Positions 63,906-64,000 of a DNA stretch of 64,000 nucleotides are shown here, in pieces. The stretch is taken from the NCBI RefSeq assembly GCF_004335085.1, contig NZ_RQRS01000011.1, positions 110,374 to 174,373 of the forward strand. Reading direction: 5' to 3'. A program made the translations under genes and the position numbers. The notes under the pieces are model-generated. The model made no database searches, was not told the DNA's origin, and saw nothing but the letters and a program-made list of their open reading frames with translations. Numbering within the stretch: position 1 is the stretch's first letter; the number at the start of each line of letters is the position of its first letter. Source of the stretch: Pedobacter nototheniae (lineage in GTDB: Bacteria > Bacteroidota > Bacteroidia > Sphingobacteriales > Sphingobacteriaceae).

Positions 63906-64000
63906 AAAAACTACACATTATTTGTTAGCCCCTGCTTCTTTTTAAAGGTTACACCAACTTTTTCTAGCAAGTTGTACACTTGTGCTTTCTGATACGCTAA

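Noticed and set aside
1..64000. tRNA and rRNA genes
   Set aside because: No cloverleaf or rRNA sequence was recognised on either strand by eye; a dedicated tRNA scan was not possible.

Overview
The window looks like a chromosomal segment of an AT-rich Bacteroidota, most likely Sphingobacteriaceae close to Pedobacter. The support is a SusC/SusD pair with its own lipoprotein, a UMF1-type transporter, GLPGLI-like secreted proteins, promoters of the Bacteroidota type (-33 TTG, -7 TAnnTTTG), almost no Shine-Dalgarno sequences, and the intergenic repeat style common in that family. The assignment is by inference; no rRNA or tRNA gene was found.

Positions 1-44,000 are mostly core chromosome. In order they hold queG with a downstream secreted protein, a GNAT-nitrilase fusion, ruvB, a 3-hydroxyacyl-CoA dehydrogenase, a susC-susD-lipoprotein operon, pdxH facing a YqgE gene, a second nitrilase, an AraC regulator, purK-purE, a flavoprotein, a B12-binding radical SAM protein, a large amidohydrolase with a propeller domain, recQ, an MFS transporter, a LutA-like protein, an acyltransferase, and the thrS-infC-rpmI-rplT translation operon. 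After these come the glycerol operon glpD-glpK-glpF with a divergent GlpR-like regulator, a response regulator, an ECF sigma factor and a DUF892 protein. Between the genes lie a three-copy 244-bp structured repeat (17.9-18.6 kb) with a diverged cousin at 32.9-33.2 kb, a 21-bp degenerate tandem array (21.8-22.1 kb) and a decayed VapBC-like toxin-antitoxin locus (22.8-23.1 kb).

From about 44.1 kb to the end the window reads as an accessory (defence or conflict) island. Genes are less AT-biased, strands switch often, gene relics are frequent, and three sites carry ends of what look like degenerate IS21-type elements. The island holds a caspase-like protease, a stand-alone CHC2-type zinc protein next to an AbiV-type HEPN protein, and a tightly overlapping three-gene ABC three-component (ABC-3C) system: a nuclease-like effector, a middle component and a DUF3732 ATPase with a zinc hook. 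An extra gene with an Rx4H HEPN-like motif follows the ABC-3C genes. Further on are a membrane coiled-coil protein, two tandem UPF0489 (arginase-fold) proteins, a membrane protein paired with an HExxH metalloprotease, a PIN-like nuclease with a small membrane protein, and an Mrr-type endonuclease.

The strongest candidates for a little-described system are the ABC-3C locus with its HEPN-like fourth gene, the CHC2-AbiV pair, the UPF0489 pair and the membrane-protein/metalloprotease pair. The most interesting non-coding signal is the 244-bp repeat: its relative 15 kb away keeps three stems through paired base changes.
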